Source: an uncultured Oscillospiraceae bacterium (lineage in GTDB: Bacteria; Bacillota; Clostridia; Oscillospirales; Acutalibacteraceae). Taken from it: a stretch of DNA of 14,976 bases. The stretch spans positions 1 to 14,976 of the forward strand of contig UQAZ01000028.1 in the NCBI GenBank assembly GCA_900539165.1. Direction: 5' to 3'. Positions 1-6,695 of this stretch are shown here, piece after piece. The translations under genes and the position numbers were made by a program. The notes under the pieces are model-generated. The model did not search any database, was not told the origin of the DNA, and saw nothing but the letters and a program-made list of their open reading frames with translations. The stretch's first letter is position 1. Each line of letters opens with the position of its first letter.

Positions 1-211
1 CTGGGAAAATCTTAATCCAAACTTTACCGCCACGCTTTGTGTAACGGGTCATAGCGATACGGGCTGCTTCAATCTGAGCTGCTGTGATCCAAGCAGGCTC
101 TGTTGTTGCCAAACCGTACTCACCGTATGTTACCTTATTACCTCTCATAGCTGCACCTGTCATACGACCTCTGTGCTGCTTTCTGTGTTTTACACGCTTA
201 GGTAAGAGCAT
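1..211 (-). CDS. rplP: 50S ribosomal protein L16 (uL16), N-terminal part
   Basis: This is the start of ribosomal protein L16, a 50S subunit protein near the peptidyl-transferase centre and the A-site tRNA. The first 70 codons are visible and the rest runs off the left edge; the family is usually about 140 residues. The protein begins MLLPKRVKHRKQHRGRMTG, the typical basic L16 N-terminus, and continues through a conserved stretch with GLATTEPAWITAAQIEAAR and RYTKRGGKVWIK. The start ATG (211-209) shares one base with the rpsC stop (TAATG), so translation is probably coupled. Gene order rpsC-rplP is that of the conserved S10 operon. The identity is certain; only the length is unknown. Confidence 0.97.
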   Translation of the reverse strand, partial: MLLPKRVKHRKQHRGRMTGAAMRGNKVTYGEYGLATTEPAWITAAQIEAARIAMTRYTKRGGKVWIKIFP

Positions 212-900
212 TACTTATTTCCCCCTTCCTTGCGATTTGTTCTTCTCTTCTTATTGCGAGATTCTCTGAGAACCTCACCCTGATAGATCCAAACCTTAAC
301 ACCGAGTCTACCGTATGTTGTAGCAGCTTCTGCTGTACCGTAGTCGATGTCTGCACGAATTGTTTGAAGAGGAATTGTACCCTCTTTATATGTTTCGCTA
401 CGAGCGATTTCTGCACCGCCGATTCTACCTGAAACCATAACCTTGATACCACGAGCGCCAAGTCTCATTGTGTTTCTGATAGCACCCTTAACAGCTCTTC
501 TGAATGCCACACGGCGCTCAAGCTGCTGAGCGATTGACTGAGCTACGAGAGTAGAGTTGAGGTCAGGCTGCTTAATCTCGATGATGTTAATGAATACTTC
601 ATTTACATCCTTACCGAGCTTCTTAGCACAAATAGCCTTGAGCTTCTCAATCTCAGCACCCTGCTTACCGATAACCATACCCGGCTTAGCGCAGTGAATG
701 TTGATTCTTACTCTCTTTGTATCTCTTTCGATTTCTACCTTTGGAACACCTGCACTGTAAAGTGTTTTAAGGAGATATTGACGAAGATTGTAGTCTTCTA
801 CAAGAATGTCGCCAAATTCGCCTTTCTTTGCATACCAGCGAGAGTCCCAGTCTTTAATAACACCGATTCTTAAACCGGTTGGATTACATTTCTGTCCCAT
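211..900 (-). CDS. rpsC: 30S ribosomal protein S3 (uS3)
   Basis: Small-subunit protein S3, which sits at the mRNA entry site in the head of the 30S subunit. The 229-residue product starts MGQKCNPTGLRIG, the usual family start. It has a type II KH domain with the GKQG loop at about residues 78-81, followed by the conserved S3 C-terminal domain (RRAVKGAIRNTMRLGARGIK, and GTAEAATTYGRLGVKVWIY near the end). A short lysine/arginine-rich tail ends the protein. Length is normal. It lies 18 bp after rplV with a GGAGG site in front, and overlaps the rplP start by one base. Confidence 0.98.
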   Translation of the reverse strand: MGQKCNPTGLRIGVIKDWDSRWYAKKGEFGDILVEDYNLRQYLLKTLYSAGVPKVEIERDTKRVRINIHCAKPGMVIGKQGAEIEKLKAICAKKLGKDVNEVFINIIEIKQPDLNSTLVAQSIAQQLERRVAFRRAVKGAIRNTMRLGARGIKVMVSGRIGGAEIARSETYKEGTIPLQTIRADIDYGTAEAATTYGRLGVKVWIYQGEVLRESRNKKRRTNRKEGGNK

Positions 901-918
901 TTAACTTTACCTCCTCGC

Positions 919-1257
919 TTAGTCTTCCATTTCCTTGAGTACAAGGGTAATGTGTGATGTTCTCTTATTGATTCTGTATGCTCTGCCCTGAGCTCTTGGC
1001 TGGATTCTCTTGAGAATCGGACCCGGAGCAACGTGTGCCTGAGCTACATATAATCTTGTTACGTCCATATTAAAGTTATTCTCAGCGTTTGCCATAGCTG
1101 ACTTGAGAACCTTCATAACCGGCTCTGTTGCAGCTTTCGGTGTGAACTTGAGAATAGCCATAGCCTTGTCTGCAGGTTGGTTTCTGATAAGATCGAGAAC
1201 GATCTGAACCTTTCTAGGAGACATACGGACATATGTTGCTTTTGCTTTAGATTCCAT
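919..1257 (-). CDS. rplV: 50S ribosomal protein L22 (uL22)
   Basis: Large-subunit protein L22, which binds 23S rRNA and lines the nascent-peptide tunnel through an extended beta-hairpin. The 112-residue product shows the family N-terminus with the YVRMSPRKVQIVLDLIR helix. The hairpin lies near residues 80-95 (PILKRIQPRAQGRA), followed by the conserved TSHITLVL strand. In other bacteria, changes in this hairpin give macrolide resistance; nothing here looks altered by eye. It sits 17 bp after rpsS and is of normal length. Confidence 0.98.
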   Translation of the reverse strand: MESKAKATYVRMSPRKVQIVLDLIRNQPADKAMAILKFTPKAATEPVMKVLKSAMANAENNFNMDVTRLYVAQAHVAPGPILKRIQPRAQGRAYRINKRTSHITLVLKEMED

Positions 1258-1274
1258 AATAACTCTCCTTTCGA

Positions 1275-1547
1275 TTACTTACCTGTCTTTGAGCCTGCGT
1301 GGCCTCTGAATGTTCTTGTCGGTGCAAATTCACCGAGCTTATGTCCAACCATATCCTCTGTAACATATACAGGAACATGCTTTCTTCCGTCGTGAACAGC
1401 AAAAGTGTGACCAACGAACTCAGGGAAGATTGTTGAACTTCTTGACCAAGTCTTAATAACTTGCTTGTCGCCCTTAGCGTTGAGTGCTTCAACCTTCTTG
1501 AAGAGGCTTTCTTCAACATAAGCGCCTTTTTTAGTACTTCTACTCAT
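1275..1547 (-). CDS. rpsS: 30S ribosomal protein S19 (uS19)
   Basis: Small-subunit head protein S19, which with S13 contacts the 50S subunit and tRNA. The 90-residue product starts MSRSTKKGAYVEESLFKK and has the conserved WSRSSTIFPEFVGHTFAVH and VTEDMVGHKLGEFAPTRTF segments that define the family. Length is normal. The gene lies between rplB (19 bp away) and rplV, each with its own purine-rich ribosome binding site, exactly as in other S10 operons. Confidence 0.98.
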   Translation of the reverse strand: MSRSTKKGAYVEESLFKKVEALNAKGDKQVIKTWSRSSTIFPEFVGHTFAVHDGRKHVPVYVTEDMVGHKLGEFAPTRTFRGHAGSKTGK

Positions 1548-1566
1548 TTAATCTTCTCCTTTCCGT

Positions 1567-2400
1567 TTACTTACTGTTTCTGCGACGAACGATCATCTTA
1601 TCAGATGCCTTCTTCTTAGAACGTGTCTTATAACCAAGAGCAGGTTTGCCCCAAGGTGTGCATGGACCCGGACGTCCGATAGGTGACTTACCTTCACCAC
1701 CACCGTGTGGGTGGTCATTCGGGTTCATTACAGAACCACGAACTGTTGGTCTCCAACCCATATTACGCTTACGGCCGGCTTTACCGATTTTAACGTTAGC
1801 GTGGTCTGAGTTACCTACTGTGCCTACTGTTGCGATACATTCCTTTGGTACATTTCTCAACTCGCCTGAAGGAAGTCTGAGAAGTGCATAAGGACCTTCA
1901 AGAGCCATAAGCTGAGCGCTGTTGCCGGCTGATCTTGCAAGCTGAGCGCCGTTGCCCGGATAAAGCTCTACATTGTGAACGATAGTACCAACCGGCATAT
2001 TCTCGAGAGGAAGTGCGTTACCTACAACGATATCTACATCTGTACCGGCGATTACTGTTGCACCAACCTTGAGACCTTCAGGAGCTGTGATGTAGCTCTT
2101 TACACCGTCTTCGTACTGGATAAGTGCAATGTTTGCAGAACGGTTTGGATCGTACTCGATTGTCTTAACCTCTGCTGGAATATCGAACTTGTTTCTCTTG
2201 AAATCAATAACACGATATTTTCTTCTGTTTCCGCCACCGCGGTGACGAACTGTAATTCTTCCGTAAGAGTTACGACCTGACTTCTTGTTCATTGGCTCAA
2301 GAAGCGATTTCTCAGGAGCAACCTTTGAGAGAGAAGAATAATCAATTACCGACATATTTCTTCTTGAAGGTGTAGTCGGCTTATAATTTCTTACTGCCAT
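1567..2400 (-). CDS. rplB: 50S ribosomal protein L2 (uL2)
   Basis: L2 is a primary 23S rRNA-binding protein needed for subunit association and peptidyl-transferase activity. The 277-residue product has the N-terminal OB-like domain (SYGRITVRHRGGGNRRKYR at about 45-63) and the SH3-like C-terminal domain. The conserved NPNDHPHGGGEG segment falls at about 227-237 and includes the functionally important histidines. The tail is strongly basic. Length matches the family. An AAGGAG site precedes the start. A 121 bp gap with two hairpins separates it from rplW, the widest gap between coding genes in the visible operon. Confidence 0.98.
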   Translation of the reverse strand: MAVRNYKPTTPSRRNMSVIDYSSLSKVAPEKSLLEPMNKKSGRNSYGRITVRHRGGGNRRKYRVIDFKRNKFDIPAEVKTIEYDPNRSANIALIQYEDGVKSYITAPEGLKVGATVIAGTDVDIVVGNALPLENMPVGTIVHNVELYPGNGAQLARSAGNSAQLMALEGPYALLRLPSGELRNVPKECIATVGTVGNSDHANVKIGKAGRKRNMGWRPTVRGSVMNPNDHPHGGGEGKSPIGRPGPCTPWGKPALGYKTRSKKKASDKMIVRRRNSK

Positions 2401-2431
2401 TTATTAATCTCCTTACTGTGAATAACTTTGC

Positions 2432-2449
2432 GAAAGGATGGCACCTTTC
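2432..2449 (-). other. short hairpin in the rplW-rplB gap
   Basis: An inverted repeat GAAAGG (2432-2437) / CCTTTC (2444-2449) with a six-base loop lies about 30 bases before the rplB start. In the transcript it would form a 6 bp stem. No U-run follows, so it is not a normal terminator. It could be an RNA processing or translational control element for rplB, or a chance structure. Confidence 0.4.
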
Positions 2450-2485
2450 ATACCTCATCATCCACATATTTGCGTTGCTTATATA

Positions 2486-2515
2486 ATAGGTATAAATATT
2501 TATTTATATACCTAT
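2486..2515 (-). other. AT-rich long hairpin in the rplW-rplB gap
   Basis: A perfect 9 bp inverted repeat, ATAGGTATA (2486-2494) and TATACCTAT (2507-2515), can be extended inward by about five A/T pairs past one bulged base. It begins right after the rplW stop codon. There is no U-run on the minus strand after it. It may be a processing or RNA-stability element, or a weak attenuator between the rplW and rplB cistrons. Confidence 0.5.
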
Positions 2516-2521
2516 CTGCGA

Positions 2522-2818
2522 TTACATCATATCGTTAAAGAATTCAATTTCCTTTGAATCCTCTGTAAGAGTTACGATAGCCTTCTTCCAAGATGGAGTG
2601 TAGCCTACATTGTAACCCTGACGGCGCTGATGACCTCTAACATTCATTGTGTTTACCTTAGCAACCTTTGTGCCTGGGAAAACAGCCTCGACTGCCTTAG
2701 CAATCTCGATCTTGTTAGCGTCCTTTGCAACCTTGAAGGTATATTTCTTTTCCATAATACCCATCATTGAGTTTTCTGTAATGATTGGCTTAAGGATGAT
2801 ATCCTGTGCTGCTTTCAT
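2522..2818 (-). CDS. rplW: 50S ribosomal protein L23 (uL23)
   Basis: L23 lies at the exit of the peptide tunnel and is the docking site for trigger factor and the signal recognition particle. The 98-residue product has the family start (DIILKPIITENS), the YTFKVAKDANKIEIAKAVE core and the VNTMNVRGHQRRQG loop typical of bacterial L23. Length is normal. The start ATG (2818-2816) overlaps the rplD stop by one base (TAATG), which suggests translational coupling. A 121 bp gap follows before rplB. Confidence 0.97.
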   Translation of the reverse strand: MKAAQDIILKPIITENSMMGIMEKKYTFKVAKDANKIEIAKAVEAVFPGTKVAKVNTMNVRGHQRRQGYNVGYTPSWKKAIVTLTEDSKEIEFFNDMM

Positions 2819-3441
2819 TATGCATATACCTCCTCAATCTTCTTAGCTGCGTCCTTGAGAACGATGAATGAATCACAATTAAGGATGTCGTAAACGCAAA
2901 GTGTGTTTACTGTTGCCACCTTAACGCCCTCAATGTTACGAGCGCTCTTATAGATTGTCTCGTCAGCCTCAGCAGTTACGATAAGTGCCTTCTTAGCTGA
3001 CTTTAACTTTGCGAGCATTTCAACAATAGCCTTTGTCTTAATGCCGTCAAGCTCAATCTTATTTACTACCATCATTTCTTCGCCTGCAACCTTTGAAGAC
3101 AAAGCTGATTTCATAGCGAGTCTCTTAACCTTCTTGTTAAGTTCTACCTTATACTTTCTCGGCTTAGGACCGAGTGCGATACCGCCGTGTGTCCACTGAG
3201 GTGATCTGGTTGAACCCTGACGAGCTCTACCTGTACCCTTCTGTCTCCAAGGCTTTGCACCGCCACCGCTTACTTCTGAACGAGTGAGAGTGGACTGTGT
3301 GCCCTGGCGTTGGTTAGCAAGATAGCTAACTACTGCGAGATGCATTGCATCTGCGTTTGGCTCGATACCGAATACTGAATCAGCAAGCTCGAGCTTTGAA
3401 GTCTTTCTTCCTTCTTGGTTATAAACCTGAACCTGTGCCAT
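2818..3441 (-). CDS. rplD: 50S ribosomal protein L4 (uL4)
   Basis: L4 binds 23S rRNA and sends a long loop into the exit tunnel. The 207-residue product shows the tunnel loop as a glycine/arginine-rich stretch near residues 58-80 (SGGGAKPWRQKGTGRARQGS), followed by SPQWTHGGIALGPKPR. In E. coli, L4 is also the autoregulator of the S10 operon through the leader; whether that happens here cannot be read from the protein. The gene is 17 bp after rplC with a GGAGAG-type site, and overlaps rplW by one base. Confidence 0.98.
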   Translation of the reverse strand: MAQVQVYNQEGRKTSKLELADSVFGIEPNADAMHLAVVSYLANQRQGTQSTLTRSEVSGGGAKPWRQKGTGRARQGSTRSPQWTHGGIALGPKPRKYKVELNKKVKRLAMKSALSSKVAGEEMMVVNKIELDGIKTKAIVEMLAKLKSAKKALIVTAEADETIYKSARNIEGVKVATVNTLCVYDILNCDSFIVLKDAAKKIEEVYA

Positions 3442-3458
3442 ATTTATCTCTCCTTTCG

Positions 3459-4091
3459 TTAAGCTTTAACAGCGTCAGCAATAACAACGATTCCGCCCTT
3501 AGGACCCGGGATAGCGCCCTTGATAGCGATAAGGTTTGATTCTGCGTCTACCTTAACAACTGTAAGGTTTTGAACTGTTACATTTTCGTGACCGTAGTGA
3601 CCTGCCATCTTCTTGCCCTTAAATACTCTTGATGGGCTTGAGCAAGCACCGAGTGAACCTGCGTGACGGTGGTTAGGACCTGTACCGTGGCTCATTCTGA
3701 GTCTTGAGAAGTTCCAGCGCTTAATTGCGCCTGCTGTTCCGTGACCCTTGCTTGTTCCCTTAACATCAACTACATCACCTGCTGCAAATAAATCAGCCTT
3801 GAGGATGTCGCCGACATTGATTGATGAGATGTCATCAAGACGGAACTCTTTGAGTGTTTTCTTAGGAGCAACGTTTGCTTTGTCGAAGTGACCCTTCATA
3901 GGCTTGTTTACTCTGGCAACCTTAACATCGCCGAAACCAACCTGAACAGCCTCGTAGCCGTCATTCTCCATTGTCTTCTTCTGGGTAATCACACATGGAC
4001 CAGCCTCAACAACTGTAACAGGAACTGCGTTGCCTGCCTCGTCGAAGATCTGAGTCATGCCGATTTTCTTACCGATAAGACCTTTCTTCAT
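3459..4091 (-). CDS. rplC: 50S ribosomal protein L3 (uL3)
   Basis: L3 is an early assembly protein whose central loop reaches towards the peptidyl-transferase centre. The 210-residue product begins MKKGLIGKKIGMTQIFDE, the family signature start. It carries the TSKGHGTAGAIKRWNF and RMSHGTGPNHRHAGSLGACSSPSRVFKGKKMAGHYG segments near residues 113-167, the conserved central loop. Length is normal. A GGAGG site precedes the start by about seven bases. It follows rpsJ across a 67 bp gap with a small hairpin. Confidence 0.98.
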   Translation of the reverse strand: MKKGLIGKKIGMTQIFDEAGNAVPVTVVEAGPCVITQKKTMENDGYEAVQVGFGDVKVARVNKPMKGHFDKANVAPKKTLKEFRLDDISSINVGDILKADLFAAGDVVDVKGTSKGHGTAGAIKRWNFSRLRMSHGTGPNHRHAGSLGACSSPSRVFKGKKMAGHYGHENVTVQNLTVVKVDAESNLIAIKGAIPGPKGGIVVIADAVKA

Positions 4092-4115
4092 TTGTATTTC
4101 CTCCTTTGGTTATTG

Positions 4116-4131
4116 GTTGGGTACCCCCAAC
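4116..4131 (-). other. small inverted repeat in the rpsJ-rplC gap
   Basis: GTTGGG (4116-4121) and CCCAAC (4126-4131) are perfectly complementary with a four-base loop, between the rpsJ stop and the rplC ribosome binding site. No U-run follows. It may tune rplC translation or RNA stability; equally it may have no role. Confidence 0.35.
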
Positions 4132-4158
4132 ATGACCTCGACCGTGTTTTAACTTGGA

Positions 4159-4476
4159 TTACTTTGTTTTGATTTCCAAGTCAACACCTGCCGGGAGCTC
4201 AAGACCCTGCAGAGCTTCAATAGTTTTGTTTGAAGGTCTAAGGATGTCAATGAGTCTTTTGTGTGTTCTCTGCTCAAACTGCTCACGGCTGTCCTTGTAC
4301 TTATGAGTAGCACGAAGGATTGTAACCTTTTCGATTTCGGTAGGAAGTGGAATTGGACCGCTTACCTGTGCACCTGTTCTCTTTGCAGTTTCAACAATCT
4401 TTTCTGCTGCTTGATCAACAATGCTGTGATCGTAGCCTTTAAGTCTGATTCTGATTCTGACTTTACTTGCTGCCAT
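4159..4476 (-). CDS. rpsJ: 30S ribosomal protein S10 (uS10), first gene of the operon
   Basis: S10 is a 30S head protein that also acts with NusB in transcription antitermination. The 105-residue product starts MAASKVRIRIRLKGYDHS and ends GLELPAGVDLEIKTK, with the conserved THKYKDSREQFEQRTHKRLIDI segment at about 57-77. The reading frame stays open upstream to 4599, but that extension is not S10-like. The ATG at 4476 is preceded by a GGAGG site about eight bases away and gives the normal family length, so I chose it. It is the promoter-proximal gene of the S10 operon and follows a leader of about 320 nt. Confidence 0.98.
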   Translation of the reverse strand: MAASKVRIRIRLKGYDHSIVDQAAEKIVETAKRTGAQVSGPIPLPTEIEKVTILRATHKYKDSREQFEQRTHKRLIDILRPSNKTIEALQGLELPAGVDLEIKTK

Positions 4477-4799
4477 TTTAATTCCTCCATTGAAATTTAG
4501 TGGTGCGAGCCTCTGAACCGTCCCACGAGGCCGTGTGTTTCTACCCTCCCATTTATTAAAACCGAATGACAAATATTCATTCGGGCAGAAGAATAGCATT
4601 CACGCACGAGCATTCGCAAGCTACTCGTTTCGTGGATTAATTCAGATAATTTCGCCCGTGTTTGAAACCGGACATACTCCGCCGAAATTACCGCTTAAAC
4701 AGCGCAACCTCCGACATCATCGCATATCATGTTGTGCAAGTCGAACGCATATCAAAGATATATATAATATATAACTTATCTTAGCGCACTCTCACACGC
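4477..4799 (-). promoter_or_regulatory. rpsJ: long structured 5' leader of the S10 operon
   Basis: About 320 nt lie between the predicted transcription start (near 4799) and the rpsJ start, with no convincing gene inside. The leader contains several inverted repeats: GAGTAGC (4618-4624) with GCTATTC (4591-4597), pairing with one G-U; a terminator-like hairpin at 4562-4584; and a G/C-rich section at 4500-4550 with short stems (CACG/CGTG) just before the ribosome binding site. The length and structure suggest post-initiation control of the operon. S10 leaders are regulatory in E. coli (L4 attenuation); the present structure is an inference. Confidence 0.6.
4558..4584 (-). terminator. candidate attenuator hairpin in the S10 leader
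   Basis: In the transcript, CCGAATG (4584-4578) pairs perfectly with CATTCGG (4568-4562) around a nine-base loop, and UUUU follows before AAUAAA. This is a weak intrinsic-terminator shape inside the leader. An upstream CGAATG (4616-4611) could compete for the same CATTCG half, giving an alternative antiterminator pairing. The U-run is short, so strong termination is unlikely without a trigger. Confidence 0.45.
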
Positions 4800-4805
4800 T
4801 TGCCT

Positions 4806-4834
4806 ATTATAATATATAGAGGTGCGTATGTCAA
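4806..4834 (-). promoter_or_regulatory. consensus sigma-A promoter of the S10 operon
   Basis: On the minus strand TTGACA (4834-4829) and TATAAT (4811-4806) are separated by exactly 17 bases, a perfect match to the vegetative sigma consensus. A/T tracts directly upstream (about 4840-4890) resemble an UP element. This fits the high expression needed for r-protein genes. Start of transcription is expected near 4799. Confidence 0.93.
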
Positions 4835-4908
4835 GGGATTTTCACAAAAAAATTCAATAAATTTTCGTATAAAGTAACAAAATTTATATCAAAAGTTTGT
4901 AAGAAAGT

Positions 4909-4927
4909 CACAATACTATATATTGTG
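4909..4927. repeat. inverted repeat between terminator and S10 promoter
   Basis: CACAATA (4909-4915) and TATTGTG (4921-4927) form a perfect 7 bp inverted repeat with a five-base spacer. It lies about 75 bp upstream of the S10 -35 box and about 30 bp past the terminator of the ABC ATPase gene. It could be a regulator-binding site or a backup hairpin; I cannot tell which. Confidence 0.35.
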
Positions 4928-4955
4928 TCTTACCGTGTAACACATACAACATACA

Positions 4956-4985
4956 GAAAAAGAGAATGACCGTCAGCCATTCTCT
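4956..4985 (-). terminator. intrinsic terminator of the ilvD-ABC ATPase operon
   Basis: AGAGAATG/CATTCTCT (8 bp stem, nine-base loop, 4961-4985) is followed on the minus strand by UUUUUCUG. It sits ten bases after the stop codon of the ABC ATPase gene. This is a textbook intrinsic terminator and separates that operon from the S10 operon. Confidence 0.9.
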
Positions 4986-4994
4986 TAATTAATA

Positions 4995-5828
4995 TTACTT
5001 TATAACCTTTTTACCGCCGGTCTTTTCATTATAAATGATTGCGACCTCCTCGGCAGTACCCTGAGCGATAATTTTACCCTTTTGGAGAAGAATCGCAGAA
5101 TCGCAAATAGCCATAACCTGGTCGATATTATGAGAAACAAACAAAACAGTTACGCCCGAGTCAAACATTGACTTTACCTTAGCCAAGCTCTTAGCACGGA
5201 ACTTTGCGTCGCCCACGGACAAAACCTCGTCAAGGATAAGAATATCGGGGTCAACAGCCGTAGCAATCGAGAAGCCCAAACGCGCTCTCATACCCGAAGA
5301 ATAGTTTTTTAGCGGAACATTAATAAAGTGTCCAAGCTCGGAAAATTCGATAATATCGTCAACCTTTGAATCCAAAAACTCCCTGCTGTATCCGAGAATA
5401 GCACCGTAAAGATAGATATTCTCCTTACCAGTATATTCAGGGTCAAAGCCTGCACCAAGCTCGATAAGCGGAGCCATAACGCCGTGCTTTGTAACAGTAC
5501 CCGATGTAGGCTTATAAACACCTACTATGGTTTTAAGGAGTGTACTCTTTCCCGCACCGTTAAGTCCCATAATGGCAAGTCGCTGTCCCTGCTTAACCTG
5601 AAATGTAATATCGTTAAGAGCCTTAAATTTATTAACCTTATAGTTTTTCTTAATCTTACGAATAACAAACTCTTTAAGATTATCAACCTTTTCGTGGCTC
5701 AAAACAAATTCCATATTAACATGGTCTACATCAATAAGCACAGGTCTGTCGTCAACAACCTCCTCGGCTGTCTGCTCAACTGCATTTTCGATTTTTTCTT
5801 CGTCTTGAATTTTAATATTTTCTTCCAT
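4995..5828 (-). CDS. polysaccharide/teichoic-acid-type ABC exporter ATPase (Wzt/TagH-like)
   Basis: Cytoplasmic ATPase subunit of an ABC exporter of the ABC-2 polysaccharide group (KpsT/Wzt/TagH), which drives export of lipid-linked glycans. The 277-residue protein has Walker A GLNGAGKST (88-96), signature YSSGMRARLGFSIA (176-189), Walker B DILILDE (195-201) and the switch histidine in VSHN (H233). The segment MAPLIELGAGFDPEYTGKEN (118-137) and the region around residues 45-65 (KVDNLKEFVIRK) are typical of this subgroup rather than of drug exporters. It lacks the C-terminal carbohydrate-binding domain of long Wzt proteins. The first 30 residues form an acidic extension. A permease gene (TagG/Wzm-like) is normally adjacent, but none is in this window. 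An AGAGG site precedes the start, 12 bp after the membrane protein gene. Confidence 0.88.
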   Translation of the reverse strand: MEENIKIQDEEKIENAVEQTAEEVVDDRPVLIDVDHVNMEFVLSHEKVDNLKEFVIRKIKKNYKVNKFKALNDITFQVKQGQRLAIMGLNGAGKSTLLKTIVGVYKPTSGTVTKHGVMAPLIELGAGFDPEYTGKENIYLYGAILGYSREFLDSKVDDIIEFSELGHFINVPLKNYSSGMRARLGFSIATAVDPDILILDEVLSVGDAKFRAKSLAKVKSMFDSGVTVLFVSHNIDQVMAICDSAILLQKGKIIAQGTAEEVAIIYNEKTGGKKVIK

Positions 5829-5840
5829 ATTTCTACCTCT

Positions 5841-6695
5841 TTAGTCTTTTTCGTTTCGTTTTAATTTCCACGAAACAGCCACAAGCAGTAAAAATACGGC
5901 AAGTGACGATATTGCGCTGACTGCAAAAGCCCCGCAAGACATATCAACATAGTTTATAAAAGCGTCTGCAACATAAAGCGGATATATAACTAAATCTTTT
6001 GTTGCCTCAACGATTTTTATACCGGCAAGCACCGTGAAATTAACCAATGCCGTGCCTAAAACAGAATAAGATATACTTCTTATAGCTCTGTATCTTTTAC
6101 CCCCGTTAAGCACAATCAAAGCCGTGCATACTGCGGCACACACAGAAAAGACAGCCGTAAGCAAATACGACATAAACTTGATTCTCTTAACGCTGTATTT
6201 AACAGAATTCATACAACTGACATTAATTCTGCTGTTAATATAATCGGATATATCTAAGCAAAATGTACGAAGCGACTCCTCGGAATCGTAAGAAACTCCG
6301 TTTTCCTCAAGTGATTTTGCAAGCCTCTTTTGAATAGTATCGGTAAGGTCGTCCAAATAAGGACCGAACGAAGCCTCGGTATACTGCTTAGAAGCATTAA
6401 GCGTACCTGAAACATAAGCCTTTTCAAGCAAATACATTTCGTCATAGGTAACCACACCCGAAGCGAAATCGTCGGGGATATTATTCTTTTGGCACATATC
6501 CTCGGTATATTGCAACACATCCGCACGAAGCGGCTCTACCACATTATAATCGGTAAACGCTGTTACAAGCGTGGCAGGATTGGCAATGCTGATAAGACAG
6601 CACAACGACACGCTGAGAAATGCAAGAGCTGCAAAAAGGAAAAACGACAGCCTGTCTCTGTATTTCATTTTAGAATCTGTAATAAATCTCGCCAT
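5841..6695 (-). CDS. four-helix membrane protein of unknown function next to the sortase-like gene
   Basis: I do not recognise this 284-residue protein. It has a hydrophobic segment at about 16-38, then a region of about 130 mainly polar residues (40-170), then three hydrophobic segments at about 175-197, 207-228 and 254-275, and a short basic tail (WKLKRNEKD). The first helix is preceded by basic residues, so the polar region is probably outside the cell. The start codon overlaps the stop of the sortase-like gene by one base (TAATG) and has a strong GGGAGGTG site. The coupling suggests that the two proteins act together at the membrane. It is not an ABC permease of the Wzm/TagG type, which has six helices close together. 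Confidence 0.75.
   Translation of the reverse strand: MARFITDSKMKYRDRLSFFLFAALAFLSVSLCCLISIANPATLVTAFTDYNVVEPLRADVLQYTEDMCQKNNIPDDFASGVVTYDEMYLLEKAYVSGTLNASKQYTEASFGPYLDDLTDTIQKRLAKSLEENGVSYDSEESLRTFCLDISDYINSRINVSCMNSVKYSVKRIKFMSYLLTAVFSVCAAVCTALIVLNGGKRYRAIRSISYSVLGTALVNFTVLAGIKIVEATKDLVIYPLYVADAFINYVDMSCGAFAVSAISSLAVFLLLVAVSWKLKRNEKD

Noticed and set aside
4477..4599. Upstream extension of the rpsJ reading frame by 41 codons
   Set aside because: The extra residues do not resemble S10, they cross the structured leader, and the ATG at 4476 has a strong ribosome binding site and the normal protein length.
4755..4775. A/T-rich TATATATAATATATA stretch as a second S10 promoter
   Set aside because: No -35 box fits at proper spacing on the minus strand, and the perfect promoter at 4806-4834 lies just upstream.
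5484..5864. Plus-strand reading frame opposite the ABC ATPase gene (126 codons)
   Set aside because: Antisense to conserved ATPase motifs, no good start signal, and residue composition typical of a shadow frame.
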